From contig JAGAWQ010000086.1 of the NCBI GenBank assembly GCA_017941345.1, forward strand, positions 1 to 55,519: a stretch of 55,519 nucleotides of DNA. The letters are read 5' to 3'. Source of the stretch: Prevotella sp. Its GTDB lineage: Bacteria > Bacteroidota > Bacteroidia > Bacteroidales > Bacteroidaceae. This document shows, in pieces, positions 1-7,292 of this stretch. Positions within the stretch are counted from its first letter, which is position 1; each line of letters starts with the position of its first letter. The notes under the pieces were generated by a model, which had not been told where the DNA came from, ran no database searches, and saw nothing but the letters and a program-made list of their open reading frames with translations. A program made the translations under genes and the position numbers.

Positions 1-34
1 CAAAGGTAAGTAATATTTTCTATTTAACAAAAAA

Positions 35-66
35 AAGTTCCGAATTTCTTCGGAACTTCTTTTTTG
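35..66 (-). terminator. Intrinsic terminator after tRNA-Val
   Basis: A 10-bp perfect stem (AAGTTCCGAA / TTCGGAACTT, 35-44 and 49-58) with a 4-nt loop is flanked by an A-run on the left and a T-run on the right. Read on the minus strand it lies directly after the tRNA and ends in a U-run. The structure is symmetric, so it could also stop plus-strand transcripts. Confidence 0.8.
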
Positions 67-141
67 TGGGCGCTGAGGGATTCGAACCCCCGACCCTCTG
101 CTTGTAAGGCAGATGCTCTAAACCAGCTGAGCTAAGCGCCC
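67..141 (-). tRNA. tRNA-Val (anticodon UAC)
   Basis: The minus strand gives a full cloverleaf. The 7-bp acceptor stem is GGGCGCT/AGCGCCC, the D-arm is GCTC...GAGC, and the anticodon stem TCTGC/GCAGA encloses the loop CTTACAA with anticodon TAC. The T-arm contains GGTTCGAATCC. The discriminator is A and CCA is not encoded. A UAC anticodon reads GUA and other GUN valine codons. A promoter box lies about 32 bp upstream and a terminator follows immediately, so it is probably a single-gene transcript. Confidence 0.95.
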
Positions 142-172
142 CTTTGTAGGTGATTTCCTCTGAAATCGCGTG

Positions 173-180
173 CAAAGGTA
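173..180 (-). promoter_or_regulatory. -7 promoter box for tRNA-Val
   Basis: TACCTTTG on the minus strand matches the Bacteroidetes -7 consensus TAnnTTTG and sits 32 bp upstream of the tRNA 5' end. No TTG -33 is present at the 19-21 bp spacing; that position is occupied by the left heptamer array (186-220). Confidence 0.6.
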
Positions 181-185
181 CAAAG

Positions 186-344
186 AAAAATGAGAAATGA
201 GAAATGAGAAATGAGAAATGTGCGTTTTGTTAACACAGTTTAACATCACACCCTCCATTTCTCATTTCTCATTCCCCATTCCTCATTCCTCACTTCTCAT
301 TTCTTTGACCTGAAGGTCAAAGCGACTTCGTCGATTACTCATTT
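186..344. repeat. Inverted heptamer arrays with double-hairpin core (element 1)
   Basis: Five near-perfect tandem heptamers of AGAAATG type (186-220) face seven heptamers of CATTTCT/CATTCCT type in strict 7-nt phase (256-304). They are separated by about 35 nt and can pair as a long hairpin. The right array is followed by a core of two hairpins: CTTTGACC-TGAA-GGTCAAAG (303-322) and CGACTTCGTCG (323-333). The element ends at the stop codon of the minus-strand gene at 335. Nearly the same core recurs at 15262-15303. I do not recognise it as a named repeat family. Confidence 0.85.
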
Positions 345-1078
345 GGCGCCCCGCGCCTTTTTGCTTCTTCCAGTTCTTTACGCAGCTGTTCGTTCTCTGC
401 TTCCATATCAGCCAGCTGGGCATTCAGCGCATCAATCTCGCCCTGCGACAGCGATTCGATGGCATCAGCATCAGCCTTTCGCTTCGACGAGGAAGTACCG
501 AAATACCACGTCAGACCCACTTCGAAGGTGATTTGCTGCAAGCGGTCCCTCAAGGCTATGCCTCCATTTCCCTCGTAGCTGTTCCAACCCAACTCGAAAT
601 TGGCAGCCAACTTCTGATTGATGCGGAAGGTATTCAGTATTCCGAAATTAATATCACTGGTATAGCTGGCCTGTGACATGTTACGCGACAGACCTGCACC
701 GATATAGGGAATGCAGTTCCAGAACCTGTAAGCGTTATGCCCCAACAGCAGCGAGCTGATGTTGAACATCACCTGCTCGTTCAGCGTCCAGTATTTGTCA
801 GCAGACACACCGTCAGCCTTAGAACCCATCTGCCAGATATTCAACTTCGTGCGCAGCGCCAAGGCAGAGGTCATCCAGCGGCCTCCCGCCAGCGAGATAC
901 CCCATCCGGTATGTCCTTCGCCACTGGGGAATTTGTAGAAAGGAGCCGCCAGCGACTTCTCCCCTACTTGATACCATGCGTTCCATACGAAGTTGGCCTG
1001 TGTAAACCATCGTCCGTCTTGAGCCATCGTCGTCAGCGGCATCAACACGATAGCAGCAATCAATAATATTTTTCTCAT
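335..1078 (-). CDS. Outer-membrane beta-barrel protein with C-terminal coiled coil
   Basis: 247 aa. It has a signal peptide (MRKILLIAAIVLMPLTTMAQ, about residues 1-20). A region of about 170 residues rich in alternating aromatic/Gly strands follows (for example WGISLAGGRW, AANFELGWNSYEG, ITFEVGLTWYFG), as in Bacteroidetes outer-membrane barrels. After about residue 200 the chain becomes a charged heptad-like helix (LNAQLADMEAENEQLRKELEEAK), a probable coiled coil, where OmpA-family proteins would carry a peptidoglycan-binding domain. It resembles the barrel half of the OmpA protein at 3485-4690 without the OmpA domain. Function unknown; a structural envelope role is inferred. The ATG start is supported by the signal peptide and the promoter at 1108-1137. 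The stop codon abuts repeat element 1. Confidence 0.75.
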   Translation of the reverse strand: MRKILLIAAIVLMPLTTMAQDGRWFTQANFVWNAWYQVGEKSLAAPFYKFPSGEGHTGWGISLAGGRWMTSALALRTKLNIWQMGSKADGVSADKYWTLNEQVMFNISSLLLGHNAYRFWNCIPYIGAGLSRNMSQASYTSDINFGILNTFRINQKLAANFELGWNSYEGNGGIALRDRLQQITFEVGLTWYFGTSSSKRKADADAIESLSQGEIDALNAQLADMEAENEQLRKELEEAKRRGAPNE

Positions 1079-1107
1079 CGTTGTCCTGTATTCTTATAAA
1101 CCAACTG

Positions 1108-1137
1108 CAAAAATAAACAAATAATTCAGAAAAACAA
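1108..1137 (-). promoter_or_regulatory. Promoter for the barrel/coiled-coil gene
   Basis: On the minus strand, TTG (1135-1137) lies 19 bp upstream of TATTTTTG (1108-1115), matching the Bacteroidetes -33/-7 pattern. The -7 box is about 30 nt upstream of the ATG at 1078. It is divergent from the plus-strand promoter at 1147-1177. Confidence 0.65.
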
Positions 1138-1146
1138 AGTATTTTA

Positions 1147-1177
1147 TTGGATATTTCGCTTTTTTGTCCTACTTTTG
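1147..1177 (+). promoter_or_regulatory. Promoter for the outer-membrane protein gene at 1208
   Basis: TTG (1147-1149), a 20-bp spacer and TACTTTTG (1170-1177) match the Bacteroidetes -33/-7 consensus. The box ends 30 nt before the ATG at 1208. Confidence 0.75.
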
Positions 1178-1207
1178 CACGTTGACAACAAACGATAGAT
1201 TAAGAAA

Positions 1208-2158
1208 ATGAAGAAAATCCTATTTTCCCTTGCATTTGCCACCGTCACGATGGCATCGCAAGCTCAGAACATGTTCAACCATCTTGACCTGGGTGTCACC
1301 TTAGGAACAACGGGCATAGGACTGGATGCCGCCATGCCGGTAGGCGACTATGTGAAGCTGCGCACCGGCTTTGAAGTGATGCCTCGTTTCAAGTATAACA
1401 TGAACTTCGGTGTCGAGTCGTTCGACGAGGAAGGGTTACCGTCTTCATCGTCACTCGAGCGCATGTCTGAAGTGCTTTACGGGCTTACAGGCTTTAAGGT
1501 CGACCAAAATATTACCATGGAGGGCAAGCCTACGATGTGGAACTTCAAGTTCCTGGTGGATGTCTATCCTTTTAAGAACAACAAACACTGGCATGTGACA
1601 GCCGGTTTCCATTGGGGACCGTCAAAGATAGCAGAAGCCGTCAATGCCCAGGAGGATTCCCCCTCGCTGTTTGCCGTGGGTATGTACAACCACCTTTACG
1701 ACGTTTCTTATCAGGACTGGATATTAGGCGAGCCCACACCTATTATCAGTACACAAACAACAGGAGACCTCTACCTGGATCCCATGATAGAAAAAAAGAT
1801 TGCGGAGTTCGGACGGATGGGTATTCCGGTAGGAAAGTTCGATGACGGCACGACCTATTATATGCAACCTAATGAGAACAGCATGGTCTACGCTGATGCA
1901 TACGTCAACAGCTTCAAGCCTTATTTAGGCATTGGCTATGAGGGACGACTGATAAAAGGAAACGACAACTACAAGATAGGATTCGATGCCGGTCTGATGT
2001 TCTGGGGCGGCACACCTGACATCATCACTCACGATGGCACCAATTTGACAAAAGATGTCAGCGACATCAACGGTAAGGTGGGCGACTACGTCAAGTTCAT
2101 CAAGGGTGTTAAGGTTTTCCCCGTACTGAACCTTCGCATCACGCGCAGAATATTCTAA
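1208..2158 (+). CDS. Secreted outer-membrane barrel-like protein
   Basis: 316 aa. The signal peptide is MKKILFSLAFATVTMASQAQ (about 1-20). The mature part has Gly/aromatic-rich strand patterns (LDLGVTLGTTGIGLDAAMPV, HVTAGFHWGP, YLGIGYEGRL, IGFDAGLMFWGG) and a C-terminal strand ending in -RITRRIF, whose final aromatic residue is typical of integral outer-membrane barrels. I cannot assign a family or substrate. It has its own promoter and a strong hairpin terminator after it, so it is probably monocistronic. It is divergent from the barrel/coiled-coil gene. Confidence 0.7.
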   Translation: MKKILFSLAFATVTMASQAQNMFNHLDLGVTLGTTGIGLDAAMPVGDYVKLRTGFEVMPRFKYNMNFGVESFDEEGLPSSSSLERMSEVLYGLTGFKVDQNITMEGKPTMWNFKFLVDVYPFKNNKHWHVTAGFHWGPSKIAEAVNAQEDSPSLFAVGMYNHLYDVSYQDWILGEPTPIISTQTTGDLYLDPMIEKKIAEFGRMGIPVGKFDDGTTYYMQPNENSMVYADAYVNSFKPYLGIGYEGRLIKGNDNYKIGFDAGLMFWGGTPDIITHDGTNLTKDVSDINGKVGDYVKFIKGVKVFPVLNLRITRRIF

Positions 2159-2184
2159 GCAGCCAATACGCTGAAAGTAATTAA

Positions 2185-2224
2185 AATTTCTCCGAAAGAA
2201 AAAATTTTTCTTTCGGAGAAATTT
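2185..2224. terminator. Bidirectional terminator, 20-bp perfect palindrome
   Basis: The 20-nt arms at 2185-2204 and 2205-2224 are exact reverse complements, with a CTCCGAAAG core and A/T flanks. It lies between the converging genes ending at 2158 (+) and 2236 (-) and can supply a U-run in either direction. Confidence 0.85.
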
Positions 2225-2235
2225 CTTTTAGTCTG

Positions 2236-3399
2236 TTACTTAACAATAACCTTTTTGCCGTTAACAATGTAAAGGCCCTTGGTGGTAGGCTTGCTTTGCA
2301 GACGACGGCCATCCAGTGTGTACCAAATCTCCTGGGTGTTCACCTTGTCAGCCACACGGACGTCTTCAATGCCGGATAAACCCTTCTTGTAATCGTCAGC
2401 GGTGATAATCAGCAGTTCATCAGGAGCTGAAGAATATACAGGAAGATAACACTTGTTGGCTGGAATATAAGAAATATTGCTCTTCACGAAGGCTGGTCTT
2501 CCGTCCGCTGTAACGCCCAACATACGCATATTGGCAGGTCTATAAGCCGTCACATTGCGATGAGTACCTGTCACGTCGTTGCAGTAATAGTTTCCTACCA
2601 GACGGTTATCAGGAACTTCACCAGTTGCTGAGGGAGCATACAGCGTCAACTTGTTTTCCTTAGGAGTGGAGCCAGAGCAGAGAACCAGTACCGGAGTCTG
2701 CTTGGGCACAATACCCGTAATTTCTTCGACAATAGCATATCCGGCAGTGTAGTCTACATCACTGACCGTATACAACTTAGTGGTCTCAGCAGATGCCTTG
2801 AAGGGGAAACCGGCATATAGCGTAGACCAATAAAGGTTGTTGGCAGAGGCCTTAACATCGGGCTTGATACCGAAATAGCGGTCATTATCCTGGGTAACGG
2901 GATAGATTTTCCATTCACGTCCTTCTTTGGTCGTCTCCAAATTAGGACAGAAGTATTTCTCATAACCATAGTCTTCTTCACCAGAATCGTCTGCCAAATA
3001 CTTCGTAGCGGAAAGAGTACCCTTTGTGGCAGTACCATAAAGCCAGTAATAGCCATTACCACGGTCTGCATAATTCAGCAGAAGATTTGTCTGTTCGTAG
3101 AAGTCAAGCCCCTGCCCTTCCAGGTTACAAGAATTCGCACCTATCGTCTGAACATAACAAATCGTAGCCGGATTGAAAGCCACCTTGTTCTCGAAACCCT
3201 TCAGCATATACAATGCATCCAGGTCAGCGATGACGTTACCTGCCGCAGTAGCACTAATTTCGTAAGACGCCCTTGTGTCGACAATAGAAAGATAACGTTC
3301 AGTATACCTATTCTGAACACGATAATAACCTGAACCGGATAGCTGTGCATAAGCGTATAATGGCGACAGCATCAGCATCCAAAACAAAAATCTTTTCAT
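2236..3399 (-). CDS. Secreted protein with sorting-like C-terminal tail
   Basis: 387 aa. The signal peptide is MKRFLFWMLMLSPLYAYAQ (about 1-19). The N-terminal part (GSGYYRVQNRYTERYLSI) resembles the opening of secreted Prevotella proteins that start with a short beta-trefoil/ricin-like segment, but I cannot assign a family firmly. The last 35 residues (IWYTLDGRRLQSKP...GLYIVNGKKVIVK) form the beta-hairpin tail seen on many secreted Prevotella and Porphyromonas proteins, which resembles type IX secretion sorting signals. Another copy ends the protein at 53473. No clear promoter is seen in the 85 bp upstream, which hold the terminator of the OmpA operon, so it may be expressed by read-through. 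Confidence 0.65.
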   Translation of the reverse strand: MKRFLFWMLMLSPLYAYAQLSGSGYYRVQNRYTERYLSIVDTRASYEISATAAGNVIADLDALYMLKGFENKVAFNPATICYVQTIGANSCNLEGQGLDFYEQTNLLLNYADRGNGYYWLYGTATKGTLSATKYLADDSGEEDYGYEKYFCPNLETTKEGREWKIYPVTQDNDRYFGIKPDVKASANNLYWSTLYAGFPFKASAETTKLYTVSDVDYTAGYAIVEEITGIVPKQTPVLVLCSGSTPKENKLTLYAPSATGEVPDNRLVGNYYCNDVTGTHRNVTAYRPANMRMLGVTADGRPAFVKSNISYIPANKCYLPVYSSAPDELLIITADDYKKGLSGIEDVRVADKVNTQEIWYTLDGRRLQSKPTTKGLYIVNGKKVIVK

Positions 3400-3420
3400 A
3401 TAATACCTATTGTTTCAACT

Positions 3421-3465
3421 AAAAAGAGTCTGACCTACACTTCAACCATGTATGGCCAGACTCTT
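3421..3465 (-). terminator. Terminator of the lipoprotein-OmpA operon
   Basis: A 9-bp stem (AAGAGTCTG 3424-3432 / CAGACTCTT 3457-3465) with a longer loop. On the minus strand it is followed by TTTTT. It lies 20-64 nt past the OmpA stop codon. Confidence 0.7.
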
Positions 3466-3484
3466 CGTAAAATCTTATCTTTGA

Positions 3485-4690
3485 TTACTCAGCGATACAG
3501 ATAGCTACACGGTTGTCAACCTCCTTAGCGAATGGCTGGATGGTGTCACCCTTATAGTCTACCTTAATGCGAGAAGCATCAATCTTGTACTGCTTGGTCA
3601 GAGCGTTGAATACAGACTCAGCACGCAGCTTAGACAGACGGCTGTTGATGGTAGGATTACCAGTGCCGATGTCAGCATAACCTGTTACCTCAACCTTTGC
3701 ATTGGGGTTAGCGTTCAGGTAGTCAGCAACTTCCTTCACCTTGTTGGCCTCGCTCTTAGCGATGTCAGTGCGGTTAATCTGGAAGAATACGTCACGACGG
3801 AACGGCTCCTTCTTCTCAACAACAGGCTGAGCAACAACGGGTGCGGGCTTCTCAACTACGCGCTCGACAACCTTCTCTACGACACGCTCAACGGGCTTGG
3901 GAGCCTCGATGGTGCGAGTAGTGTAGGTCTTACCCAGGTTGATTTTCACACCAGCCAGTGCATTGAAGTACCAGTCCCAGTTGTTTGCCCTCTTACCGTT
4001 GTAGCGGTCAGACAGGGTGTTGGCGTTCAGCTCGAGACCCAGGCTAACAGCGTCAGAAACCTTGAAGTCAGCAGCTACACCAGCGCGACCGAACATGCGA
4101 ACCTTTGTACCATCGTTGCAGCCCTGGAAATAGTACTTCCAGTTGTCGTTACCGGCAGCCTGATGTACAATAGCCAGGTCCTTATTCTCCCAGTTGTTGT
4201 CCTTATCCATACCCCAGGCGATGTTAGCACCTGCACCAGCGAATACGCTGAAGTTGAAGATACGGTTAGGATTGTAGCCACAGAAGAGGTTTGACAGATT
4301 GAAAGTCAGGTCAATACCAGGAGCTACATACATCCACTTAACCTTAGTTGTTCCGGCAGGAATAGGAGTACCAGCAGTAACAGTACCAGTACCTGTAGCA
4401 CCCTGAACATAAGTAGCAATCTCGTTGTAGTCTACACCAGCACGGCTCTGCCAAGCGTTAACAGCCAGACGGGCACCGAATACGGGAGTGAACTGACGAC
4501 CAACAGTAACCTGTACGTTAGGCGAGATTAAGTCCTTGAAATTAATCTCACCAAGGGTGTACTGGGCACCGCCCTGAAGTTGGATGTACCAATAAGGATT
4601 GTGTACATACTCTGTCTTAGCCTCCTGAGCTGATGCGGTGAGGGCACCGCACAGCATCAGGCAAGACAACAATACATTCTTGATTTTCAT
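3485..4690 (-). CDS. OmpA-family outer-membrane protein
   Basis: 401 aa. The signal peptide ends near ALTASAQ (about 21). Residues about 25-270 form a predicted beta-barrel. A low-complexity linker of Val/Glu/Lys/Pro repeats (VERVVEKVVERVVEK) follows at about 275-310. The C-terminal OmpA peptidoglycan-binding domain (about 315-400) contains VEVTGYAD, NSRLSKLRAESV and DNRVAI, including the conserved Asp and Arg positions that bind diaminopimelate in this family. Inferred role: tethering the outer membrane to peptidoglycan. It is second in an operon, 36 nt after the lipoprotein gene at 4727. It is not the barrel/coiled-coil gene at 335, which lacks the OmpA domain. Confidence 0.92.
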   Translation of the reverse strand: MKIKNVLLSCLMLCGALTASAQEAKTEYVHNPYWYIQLQGGAQYTLGEINFKDLISPNVQVTVGRQFTPVFGARLAVNAWQSRAGVDYNEIATYVQGATGTGTVTAGTPIPAGTTKVKWMYVAPGIDLTFNLSNLFCGYNPNRIFNFSVFAGAGANIAWGMDKDNNWENKDLAIVHQAAGNDNWKYYFQGCNDGTKVRMFGRAGVAADFKVSDAVSLGLELNANTLSDRYNGKRANNWDWYFNALAGVKINLGKTYTTRTIEAPKPVERVVEKVVERVVEKPAPVVAQPVVEKKEPFRRDVFFQINRTDIAKSEANKVKEVADYLNANPNAKVEVTGYADIGTGNPTINSRLSKLRAESVFNALTKQYKIDASRIKVDYKGDTIQPFAKEVDNRVAICIAE

Positions 4691-4726
4691 AATCTTTATC
4701 TTGTTTTATTCGTTTCTTAACATGAA

Positions 4727-7099
4727 TTACTCGTAAACCTCGATGTAGTACTTCTTACCAGCAACCTTACCGTTGTAACCCAAGCACTCGTAGATAATTT
4801 CAAGAACAGTGCCTGCAGGAGCATTGACAGTGTACTCGAAAGGCTTCTGGATGTTGTAGGTGTTACCGTCAAGTACCTGGTTCATAGCACCAGTGTTGAA
4901 CTTGTTATCCACAGCCTCAGTAGGATTGTAGTTGGCATCGAACTTCCAAGCATCAACAACGGCGATGTACTTCTTGAATGCAGGAGCAACAACCTCGCCA
5001 GTCAGTGTGGTGGGGAATATCATCAGCTTAGTACCCTTCTTAATCTGAGTAGGAGCAATGTGTGTGCGGCTGATGTGGAATACATCCTTACCGTCAGCAG
5101 TAGCGAACAGAGCAGGCTGGATGAAGCGGTTGGGGTGAGAAGCAAACGAAGCTGCCTTGTTGAACACCTTATCAATACCGTTCATGAAGCGAGTCAGATA
5201 GTTGTGAATCTTAGTCTTGATAGTAGCCAGCTGACTGTCGATGTTGCCCTGAATATTGTCGAGACTCTGAACAAACTTATTCAAACCGTCAACGGCACTA
5301 TCTGTATTGCTCTTCATACTGTTAAGGAAGTCAGTCATATCTACAGTAGCAATAACTTCACCAGCAGTCCATACGCCAGATTTTGTTTCTTTTGCTACAA
5401 CATTGATAGTGTTTGTAACTTGGTCGAACTTGAAGTCAAGATTCTGCAACTCAGAAGTATCCAAACCAAGCTGGATAGCAATCATCTGCTGGAGCTCCAT
5501 GTCGAAGGCCTTAATCTTCGCGTCAATCTTGCTCTGCAGTTTTACGATAGCAGGAGAGAAGTCCATGTACTCAACATCACCAGCATTATTCTCCTTGGTC
5601 AGGAAGTCGAAGCCAAGAGGATTAACGCTGACTGCAGCGAGGTCATACTTAGATACCCAGTTCTGCCAACCGGTAACTTCATCCTTCCACTGAGCCTGAA
5701 CACCCAAGCGAGGAGCGTCAGCCTGCAGACCAGTCAGAATAGAATAGCCCAGCTTAGCAACGTCAGCAGCACGAACCTTTGACCAGTCGTTCATCATAGC
5801 CTCAATAGTAGAAGCGAGGTTAGAAACCTTGAAGGTCAGTGCAACGTCCTTCACCTGAGCCTTATCAATCGTAGCCTGAGCAGAGTAGAATCCGTTAGAA
5901 GAATTCTCGATAGCGCGCTTGTAACCCCACTTCAGCTGCTCAGTGCAAGGCTTCAGCTCAGACAGCTTAACCTTTGAAAGCTGATTGTCAGAAGAACGCA
6001 GTGAGAAGTTGTGGTTATCAGTGAAGTCGATGTTGGAAGGATTAACAGTCAGGTAGAGAACACCTGCGTTGCCTTCTTCCTCGTCCATCAGGATGTCACC
6101 CTTTTCAGCAGTGAAGTATGGACCGCTAAATACAGCCTCCAACTCATCCTTTGTGATAGGAGATTTCTTCCAAACCCAAGAAGACTCCTGAGCAAGCGTA
6201 GCGTCACTTGTCGGGAACTTCACGAGTTGAGTGGTAACAGTACCATAGTAAGCAGCCAGAATGTTGCTCTGGACATCAACAGGATATGCAAATGTACCGA
6301 AAATGGGGTTAACGGCAGCCTGAATCTCGATACCAGTTACCTCCTGACGGAGAGAAGCCTTGATGGCATCCATCTCGTCACAGAGAGAGTCAATCTGCTC
6401 CTGCAGGTTGGCAACAGCATTGTCAAAAGCAGCCTCAAATTCGCCAATAGTCTGATACTTAGAATCCTTGATGTAATCATAAGCGGCATTGGCAAGTTTG
6501 TAAGCCTTGTTCCACTGCTGGTAGTATGTAGACAGTGTGTCGTAAGCCATGTTCCACTGCTGGTAGTGTGCATACAGTGTGTCGTAAGCAAAGTTATACT
6601 TAGCAGTATCTCTCTTCAGGGCAGTCAGCAGACCAGCAGCCTCAGCGACCATGTCACCCAGCGTGCCACCGTTATCCCAACCAACCAACAAAGAACGGAG
6701 ATAAGCAGAGTCACGCTCTGCAAGACCCTTAGCCTGCTCTGCAATACCCTGAGCCGTAGCAATAGCTACGTTGTTTTCGTGGATTAACCGTGCATACTTG
6801 GGGAAGCTGTCCTCCTCCAAAGAAGTCTGATACTCCTCCAGGTCGTCCAAGCGAGCCTTGATAGTTCCCTTAGCACGGAGCTCTTCAGCACTGTAACCAG
6901 TCTCACTGTTGTAGCGTGAAGTCAGAACATAGTCCTGCATAGCCTGAACCTGCTTGTTGTAAGCATCCTTCAGGGTAGCATACTTCTCGTTCAGCTCAGC
7001 ATAGTTGTCACCTTCGTAATCCTTACAAGACACGAAAGAGCTCGTAGCAGCTACCAAAGCAACTGCGAAGAGCAAACCATTAATGATTTTCTTTTTCAT
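4727..7099 (-). CDS. Large surface lipoprotein with helical/coiled-coil regions
   Basis: 790 aa. The lipoprotein signal peptide ends FVSC, with the lipidated Cys at 25. The next residues KDYEGD are acidic, resembling the Bacteroidetes lipoprotein export signal, so surface exposure is likely. Residues about 35-260 are helical and heptad-like, including an exact-register 14-aa duplication (YDTLYAHYQQWN / YDTLSTYYQQWN). The middle is mixed, and a second helical stretch lies near 530-640. The C-terminal about 120 residues look beta-rich (IHISRTHIAPTQIKKG-type strands). I do not recognise a named domain. It is first in an operon with OmpA (gap 36 nt), behind a consensus promoter with an untranslated leader of about 120 nt, which suggests high expression and a shared structural role. 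The family may be Prevotella-restricted. Confidence 0.75.
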   Translation of the reverse strand: MKKKIINGLLFAVALVAATSSFVSCKDYEGDNYAELNEKYATLKDAYNKQVQAMQDYVLTSRYNSETGYSAEELRAKGTIKARLDDLEEYQTSLEEDSFPKYARLIHENNVAIATAQGIAEQAKGLAERDSAYLRSLLVGWDNGGTLGDMVAEAAGLLTALKRDTAKYNFAYDTLYAHYQQWNMAYDTLSTYYQQWNKAYKLANAAYDYIKDSKYQTIGEFEAAFDNAVANLQEQIDSLCDEMDAIKASLRQEVTGIEIQAAVNPIFGTFAYPVDVQSNILAAYYGTVTTQLVKFPTSDATLAQESSWVWKKSPITKDELEAVFSGPYFTAEKGDILMDEEEGNAGVLYLTVNPSNIDFTDNHNFSLRSSDNQLSKVKLSELKPCTEQLKWGYKRAIENSSNGFYSAQATIDKAQVKDVALTFKVSNLASTIEAMMNDWSKVRAADVAKLGYSILTGLQADAPRLGVQAQWKDEVTGWQNWVSKYDLAAVSVNPLGFDFLTKENNAGDVEYMDFSPAIVKLQSKIDAKIKAFDMELQQMIAIQLGLDTSELQNLDFKFDQVTNTINVVAKETKSGVWTAGEVIATVDMTDFLNSMKSNTDSAVDGLNKFVQSLDNIQGNIDSQLATIKTKIHNYLTRFMNGIDKVFNKAASFASHPNRFIQPALFATADGKDVFHISRTHIAPTQIKKGTKLMIFPTTLTGEVVAPAFKKYIAVVDAWKFDANYNPTEAVDNKFNTGAMNQVLDGNTYNIQKPFEYTVNAPAGTVLEIIYECLGYNGKVAGKKYYIEVYE
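6510..6592 (-). repeat. In-frame 42-bp tandem duplication in the lipoprotein gene
   Basis: Two adjacent 42-bp units (6510-6551 and 6552-6592) differ at only a few positions and encode the repeated 14-residue helical segment YDTL..YYQQWN.AY. The length is a multiple of three, so copy changes would keep the frame and lengthen the coiled coil by four turns. Confidence 0.8.
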
Positions 7100-7218
7100 T
7101 GAACTTTGAATTTAATTAATGTTAAAACCTTATTTGTTTCTTTTTATATCTTAGTTTATTCTCTTCTTTTTCTACTTCAAACGGCACACTTTGCGGGCTT
7201 TACCCCTACAAATCGCGA

Positions 7219-7249
7219 CAAAATTAGGAATTTTTTTTTAATTAAACAA
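7219..7249 (-). promoter_or_regulatory. Promoter of the lipoprotein-OmpA operon
   Basis: On the minus strand, TTG (7247-7249), a 20-bp spacer and TAATTTTG (7219-7226) fit the -33/-7 consensus. The start codon is about 120 nt downstream, leaving a long AT-rich leader. An A/T-only 9-bp hairpin (7248-7268), which may terminate mutL transcripts, overlaps the -33 box. Confidence 0.75.
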
Positions 7250-7268
7250 GAAAAAATTGTTTTTTCTT
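7248..7268 (-). terminator. Possible mutL terminator (A/T hairpin)
   Basis: AAGAAAAAA (7248-7256), a 3-nt loop and TTTTTTCTT (7260-7268) lie 25 nt after the mutL stop on the minus strand. The stem contains one G-C pair only, so its strength is doubtful. Confidence 0.3.
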
Positions 7269-7292
7269 AATAAATTTTGCAAATTTCTTGAT

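Noticed and set aside
186-304. CRISPR-like array
   Set aside because: Units are 7 nt with no unique spacers and occur as facing inverted sets; no cas genes are in the window.
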